From contig JABWDB010000019.1 of NCBI GenBank assembly GCA_019614645.1, positions 4,944,501-5,008,500 of the forward strand: 64,000 bases of DNA, read 5' to 3'. The notes below the pieces were generated by a model. That model was not told where the DNA came from. It saw only the letters and a list, made by a program, of their open reading frames with translations, and searched no databases. The translations under genes were made by a program, and so were the position numbers. The stretch comes from Stratiolaelaps scimitus (lineage: Eukaryota; Arthropoda; Arachnida; Mesostigmata; Laelapidae). The first letter of the stretch is position 1, and every line of letters starts with the position of its first letter. Positions 58,593-64,000 of this stretch are shown piece after piece.

Positions 58593-59500
58593 GCTCACTC
58601 TCTTGCTCGCTGTATTTCGCTACAACAAGTGGGAGGCAGCCATTTGTAGCGCTGACGCGGGCGCCCCGGGGAATACGACGGTAGTGGTTCGCGCGGACAG
58701 TGATGTCCGGATATCAGTGTCGACGTCGACGCCAGGACTTCCGAGAGAGCCACAGAGAAAACACTACTAGATGCGTCAGGAATACGAGTCACACGGTGCA
58801 GGCCCGGTGATGTTGGTTCGGGTCGGCCGCAGACTAACTCCGCGTGCGGGCACGCGCACTCATACCCACACAAACGCTGACATAGGCAGGCATTTACACG
58901 GCCACAGAGAGACGCGAGAGAGCCGTAGGAGACTTGATTGCTTATCGCGCGAGCAACAAACGCGCCAGTGATGCCGACGGCCCGGGCGAGAGACGACGAT
59001 CGCCGTCCGAGCAGAATGGTAGAGCCAACCGGGAGATTCAGCACCGCTACTCAGCCTGTGCCGAGACCGAAACTCGTGGCGCGCTGCGCGCGACCCACTG
59101 TCAGGCTCTCTTCCGCCGGCGTCCGCCTGTTGGAACGCTTTCGGCTTAGGATGGCGGGGACAGGAGGGAATGGGCGATATCGCCAGGTATACCAGATGGG
59201 TGGGTAGAGGATAATGCAGGAGGTAGAACAAAAAACTGAGTACCAGGCAGCTGTTGACAGGAGCCGGGCAGATTCGCGCGAGAGATTCGCACGCGCCAGA
59301 GATTTGAAGTCAGACAGCAAAGGTGGGTGGCGCGCTGCCGAGCAGAAGAGACGTGGGTCGTCCGAGTCGCCGCTTGAGTCGGATCAGTTGCAAGGCGGCC
59401 GACAGAAGGCGACAAGGAAATCAGGCAATCGTAGCAACAGAAAGTACTGGATTCGGAGCATGCAGCTGGCTACAAAAACAACAGCAACAACAACATGAGC
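58593..59500. other. GC-rich, CpG-rich block
   Basis: Dense CpG, with frames of 66-149 codons open in all registers and both strands, so none is informative. CAAATGGCTGCC (on the minus strand, around 58635-58646) resembles a YY1-type promoter word. A promoter or first-exon region is possible on composition alone. Confidence 0.35.
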
Positions 59501-59957
59501 GACGATAGTGACATAGACAATGAGTACAAGTGTACCATCCGAGCTCAGGAGAACTCAAGCAACGGCAAACAAAGAAAAAGTCACAACGCGCAAACCTCGA
59601 ATGAGCAATACCTGATACTAATGTGTGTGATATCAGCCAGGCGCCAATGGCAATAGCTGCAGGTGCACAGACTGGAACGTCGGAGCATAATCCAATTTCG
59701 ACCTGGAAAACATTTTTCGATAGGATACTTGATAGCAGCACCCGTGATGAGAAGGATTAGTTCCTCTTGTAGCGTACTTGGAAATCTGCTTGTTGACTAA
59801 CATGACTAAATCACTTCGATTCAATCATCGCCACAGGCAGCTATCTGTTGAACATCGACCGCTGAAATTCGATTACCTACCCCCGGGGGTAATTCGGACG
59901 ATGTCGGCGACAGCATCGCCACGGGACGACATCGATAACTGCTTCATCATTAATTTA

Positions 59958-60008
59958 CTACTACCACCACCACCACCACTACTACTGCTGCTGCTGCTAA
60001 TACTGCTG
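59958..60008. repeat. Triplet mosaic CTA/CCA/CTA/CTG
   Basis: Successive blocks of CTA, CCA (five or six), CTA (three) and CTG (about five, with one interruption) occur within one register. This is typical of a triplet repeat that has mutated by steps. Confidence 0.9.
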
Positions 60009-60197
60009 TGAAAGTTACCTCGTTTCGCGTTTCGGTGAAGTCGAAGAACAAGCGTAACTTACTGCTGAGTCATAAAGAGTTATTATGATTCGTCGGCACC
60101 GCCGTAGATAAGCTCGTAACAGGGTGGATGGAGTAATGAGCTCGTAAAGTTTTATTCGATTAGTCAACACGTCTTTCTCCCCTACCCTGTATCTGTG

Positions 60198-60199
<2 letters not shown>

Positions 60200-60226
<27 letters not shown>
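60200..60226. repeat. (TA)n microsatellite
   Basis: A pure TA run. Confidence 0.95.
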
Positions 60227-60229
<3 letters not shown>

Positions 60230-61743
60230 CTGTCAGTTAGCTCGAATTTCCTATCGAAACGCCTCGTATCATAACTTTTATCTCACCATCAGGTGGCATA
60301 TCTATGATAGTCATTCGTCTCCGGTGGCTCCGACCGATAGCATTGCGCATTGGCACATCTATTCATGACTGTTCTAGCCAAAGCATCAGGCTATCTCTTT
60401 ATCATGTCTGTGCGACTGCTGTGCTTCACGGCTTCGCTCAGCTATGAGATCAGATATCAACCACTGCTGGGCCCAAGCATCAAACAAGACCACGATGTAA
60501 ATGCCGCTCACACCTCGCACACCTTCGCATACCTTGATACGGCTTTGACGAAAAGCGCATAAATCCATATCGATTTCATTCACGAGCTGAGATCAAGTGA
60601 ATATCGGTTTATGTATAGACACTCGATGCTCTAGTCACATCGCAACTGAGTCGTCCATCGCGACCCGATAACAAACTCCCTTTAGAGTCATGGCTAGACG
60701 TGGTGGCCAGCTTTCAAAGAACGAAAGAACCCAGGCGAGATTTGGAACAATTCACTTGGTTCTGACAAATATCGAAGGGTTGTTCTATATCGTATGCTTG
60801 TGTTATATACTGGCACTCGTCGGCGCGCTACCGTGCTTTGGTCTCCTCATGATGCCGCCTTGGACTTCAACGTCCGCTTCCACCCAGTGATGACAGCGTA
60901 GGGCCTGTCGTAGCAGGATGACGGCTGAGGAAGCGATTGAAAAGTTCATTGAGATTATTCCCCATCGCTACCTCTACGCGTTCGGAAACTAATCACTTGA
61001 GCGAGCAGAAGGTGACTTAAGTTTTAACCTAGCAGCGCAAGTTCTCATACAAGCGTGGTGTGCGTGCGGATGAATATGGGCCAACGACTGTGGTGTAAGA
61101 ATCAACGCAGATACAAATTGACTAACTCGGAAGCTACTAGCACAATAAAAAGAGTACTGTAGAAGTGTGTTGAATTGCAAAGAATCACAAGTATATTATA
61201 ATAAATATGAGAGTTGAGAATCTCGTGCTTATATGCAATAGCATGTCGAAAGCCTGCCTTTCATTACACATTATTAATATGACCGAATTAATGAACACTC
61301 TGGGTAGAATTGAGAAATCGCATGTGTACAGCAGAACAGCTGTTTGTCGTTTTCAGTTTGCTGCTCTCAGAAACGACCAGACCTACGCCACGGTCATCCC
61401 GCTGCGAGGCGCGCGCCGGCTATTCAATGTTGAACGTAGTGTCTGATGTTTCAGGATGCCTGTAATCGAGCGCCACATGACATGTCTGTGACCGTGAAGC
61501 ATACTTCTTTGCTGAGGCTCTTTGGCAATTTTTTTATACGAATCCATAACCGCTCAAGACAAATTCTGTTATATTAAGTCTCGTATGCTTGGTACGACCA
61601 TAATGTGCTCGTAGCAACTCACTGCTCAGCAATGTACACTCTTACCCGGTCATTATTTATATGGGTCACTACTGCGAAGAGGTTGCAACAGCACGAGGTG
61701 GATCTCATTTCACTTCGGAGTTGTATTTCGCGGACTGTAGTCG

Positions 61744-61744
<1 letters not shown>

Positions 61745-61773
<29 letters not shown>
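61745..61773. repeat. (TA)n microsatellite
   Basis: A pure TA run. A second, interrupted TA tract follows at 61787-61818. Confidence 0.95.
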
Positions 61774-61775
<2 letters not shown>

Positions 61776-61786
61776 TGAGAATCACA

Positions 61787-61818
61787 CATATATATATCCA
61801 TATATATATAGATAGATA
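61787..61818. repeat. Interrupted TA/GATA tract
   Basis: TATATATATCCATATATATATAG followed by ATAGATAT. Flanks AATCACA-like and TGTGATT allow it to fold back. Confidence 0.8.
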
Positions 61819-62303
61819 TGTGATTTTCAGCTTCTATAATGATTGCCGACCATTATATCTGACAATATCTGTATATCAACAAAATACGGTGACCAGATTA
61901 CACGTACATGTGTTTGTCGTTTCATTAGAGAGCGACAAATGCCATCGCCAAATGAAGCCCGACTACATGGACTCCGCCCATGATCATCAATGGAACGGCT
62001 TGTAGGGAATGTTTAGCTATGGAGCTATGCAAAACGAAATACTATCACCACAAATTGACATGATGGCGACATTACTGCTGACAGAACCGCGCCTTTAGGA
62101 AACCACCGTCGGGCTGGGCAGATCGGCCCGACACACGCCAAGGGCGACTTACTTCCCTTGGCCGAAATTGCCCAAGTTTAAAAATAGGATCAGTTTCGGC
62201 AAAATCAAACTACCTTTTGATACATGCTAATAAAAATAAACGAATACGTCCACAGCCTACGAACTCGGAAACTGTTATCACATGACAGTGGTTTGATCGC
62301 ACT

Positions 62304-62315
62304 TAGCTCAGTTGG
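62304..62315 (+). other. tRNA A-box-like word without a B box
   Basis: TAGCTCAGTTGG matches the internal A box of RNA polymerase III tRNA promoters exactly. No GGTTCGANTCC-type B box follows within the expected 30-60 bp, and the arms do not fold into a cloverleaf. It could be a decayed tRNA or SINE head, or chance. Confidence 0.2.
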
Positions 62316-62401
62316 CAGAACAGGGAAATCTGCCGCTCCGAGGAATTCTGCCGCACCTCAACCATCTCCTGGATATGTGAGGTCCACATAAATCTGTCAT
62401 C

Positions 62402-62421
62402 TGCAGCAGCAGCAGCAGCAG
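62402..62421. repeat. (CAG)n microsatellite
   Basis: Six to seven GCA/CAG units. Confidence 0.9.
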
Positions 62422-64000
62422 CCACAACATTAACAATCCCAGAGCAATCTAAGGCAAACCGTGGACAGATCGAAATCTCGAAGAGTGCTCAATAAATCGT
62501 CGGCGCCGCTCTATTATAGATGTCGAGATGTGGAGCGTTTCAGAATGAAGCGACGGCTATGAAGGTCATCCGGGCCTGTGCTGGATCAGCAACAATACGT
62601 ATTTCTGGGGTGGTGTTTTGTTGATCGAGGAAGCCGGGTGGTGGCAGTGCTACGCGCCAACCTCGGATTGTAGCTTCATGACCGTGTGCGGCCAGTCACG
62701 TTTGTACGCACGAATGAATCACTCGAAGAACCTGTGACTCGATCCTTGTATCGCTCTGCTTCTCTGTAATCTGCTGTGATTTCTCTCCCATCTCCCCTGG
62801 GTGCTGTACACATGTCACTCATTCACGATATAGCGGTGTGCCTGTGGCTGGTGAGATCAGGCGGTCGCCACCCGTAGACCGCTGCCCGGCAACGCGTAGA
62901 GCCCGGCCAGCAAAGCCCATATGACGAGAGACAATAATGTAAATCTGCTAAGTACCCGAGGGTTTACTCGGCGTCTAAATACAACGTCACGCCCCAACAG
63001 CGTCAACGAAATGATGGCCGCTGCGGGCCCGGGATTACGGCTGACCACGCGATAATGAGTCTATGCGCAATACGTACTGAGACTAAATTAGATTAGCTCT
63101 CCGAAGCGGCTGCTACATAAACTTGCCCGTACAGAAGGTAGTGACACAGGTTGTGGATATATATATATATATATATAATATATTTACATTTTGTTTTATA
63201 TTGAAACCATTTTTAGATTATTGTAGACAAACAAAGTTTTGCTCCACAACGTTCTCAAAGTGATTGTTGTTCCGTGATAATGGTGAAACCAGGTTGCAGA
63301 CACTATGAAGTATAGCATGGGGTCTCTTTATTAGGCATATTATCCTTTATGTGGTGTTGCAGTGAGATAAACAAGATAAAGAGCTTTTCAGGAATAAACA
63401 ACCGCACTAATGTTTTCAACGAAATAAACAGCTCTCAGATGTGTGTATACTCCAAAATGTCGTTGTTTGCTGGTTTGTTGTTAAGCTAAAGTACTCCCCT
63501 TGCTATTGCATATACGCACACATATCACACACTCATCACATATCTAAATTAGCGCAGATATTATTAGTTGCTTATGTGTGATACATATCCCTTATGACCG
63601 ACTCTAATCGTCTATTTATCTATGATGTCTAAATGTTACCAGAAGCCCCATTTATTGCCGCATGTGCGTATGTGTAATCGGGTGGCAAACATGAAAATTT
63701 ACAGCGGGTGTAGAGAAACAGTGAACGAAGCCCAAACGGAAAAATAATCATGTTAATAAAAGCTTCCTGCCAGGGCACTTTACAGAATTTATGGCCTCTG
63801 AGCGAGCCTGCTCACAAGCTTACCCACTTACCTAAAGATTGCTGCCTTGAAAATGTGAGAGAGACACAATACACGATTATGTCATTTCTAACCTTTGTGG
63901 AGTTGAAAGTCTGCGATGCATCTATATTGCTGAACCTCAATTGCATGATTTTTGCACGGACGACTACCACATGTCTGCGCACTGTCACGGTCTCTGGTCT
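62422..64000. other. Unassigned sequence to window end
   Basis: A minus frame at 62857-63048 begins at GTG and encodes a hydrophobic C-terminal stretch, without other support. A TA tract lies at 63157-63183. The last 800 bp are AT-rich with no frame of note. Confidence 0.4.
63157..63183. repeat. (TA)n microsatellite
   Basis: A TA run ending in AATATA. Confidence 0.95.

Larger units (their letters stand above)
59501..62303. other. Unassigned sequence with repeats
   Basis: Contains a triplet mosaic (59958-60008) and TA tracts (60200-60226, 61745-61773, 61787-61818). Frames of 60-114 codons show no motif. Confidence 0.4.

Noticed and set aside
62304..62380. A possible tRNA gene after an exact A-box word
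   Set aside because: No B box, no cloverleaf and no T-run terminator.
1..64000. CRISPR arrays, bacterial operons or phage modules
   Set aside because: No regularly spaced repeats, no ribosome-binding-site-led gene strings and no bacterial protein families. The window is eukaryotic.

Overview
This is a eukaryotic, probably arthropod, nuclear window that is overwhelmingly non-coding. The evidence is indirect. There is no compact gene packing. The (TA)n, (GA/TC)n and (TG/CA)n microsatellites recur every few kilobases. Transposon relics of animal type are present: a Tc1/mariner element with long inverted repeats, an R1-clade LINE (a clade known mainly from arthropods) and other non-LTR reverse-transcriptase fragments. 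A mite or tick genome would fit, but that is a guess. I recognised no intact cellular protein gene, rRNA or tRNA in the 64 kb, so the window is either intergenic or lies inside long introns.

Layout. 1-3.3 kb is unannotated sequence with microsatellites and two tandem mini-hairpins. 3.37-4.14 kb is a frameshifted 3' half of an R1-like LINE. 5.1-5.5 kb has an unrecognised open frame. 6.6-13.8 kb carries the first copies of two dispersed short repeat families (X and Y), and at 11.3 kb a reverse-transcriptase relic. 14-25 kb is microsatellite-rich with a GC-rich stretch near 23-24 kb. At 25.2 kb there is a plausible 73-codon exon with good splice sites. 26.3-28.0 kb holds a minus-strand LINE 3' fragment, two family Y copies and a perfect 23-bp hairpin. 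33.2 kb has a family X copy with a fold-back end. 37.3-37.85 kb has a possible two-exon small gene. 38.9-39.8 kb has another RT relic and a family X copy with poly-A and target-site duplication. 45.2-46.7 kb has stacked hairpins and a GC-rich block. 49-53.2 kb and 56.5-59.5 kb are GC-rich blocks next to GA/TC tracts. The best-defined object is a complete but dead Tc1-like element at 53388-54962, inserted in a (TA)n tract.

The main new observations are as follows. (1) The Tc1-like element has 231-bp terminal repeats that differ at only four positions, all transitions, while its transposase is full of stops and frameshifts and has lost the third catalytic residue. It may therefore have been mobilised in trans after it died. 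(2) Family X has three copies, one with a poly-A tail and 14-bp duplication and one with a 36-bp palindromic end. (3) Family Y has four copies of about 60-107 bp, one flanked by a perfect 13-bp target duplication. (4) Several perfect hairpins have no explanation. No undescribed multi-gene system is visible.
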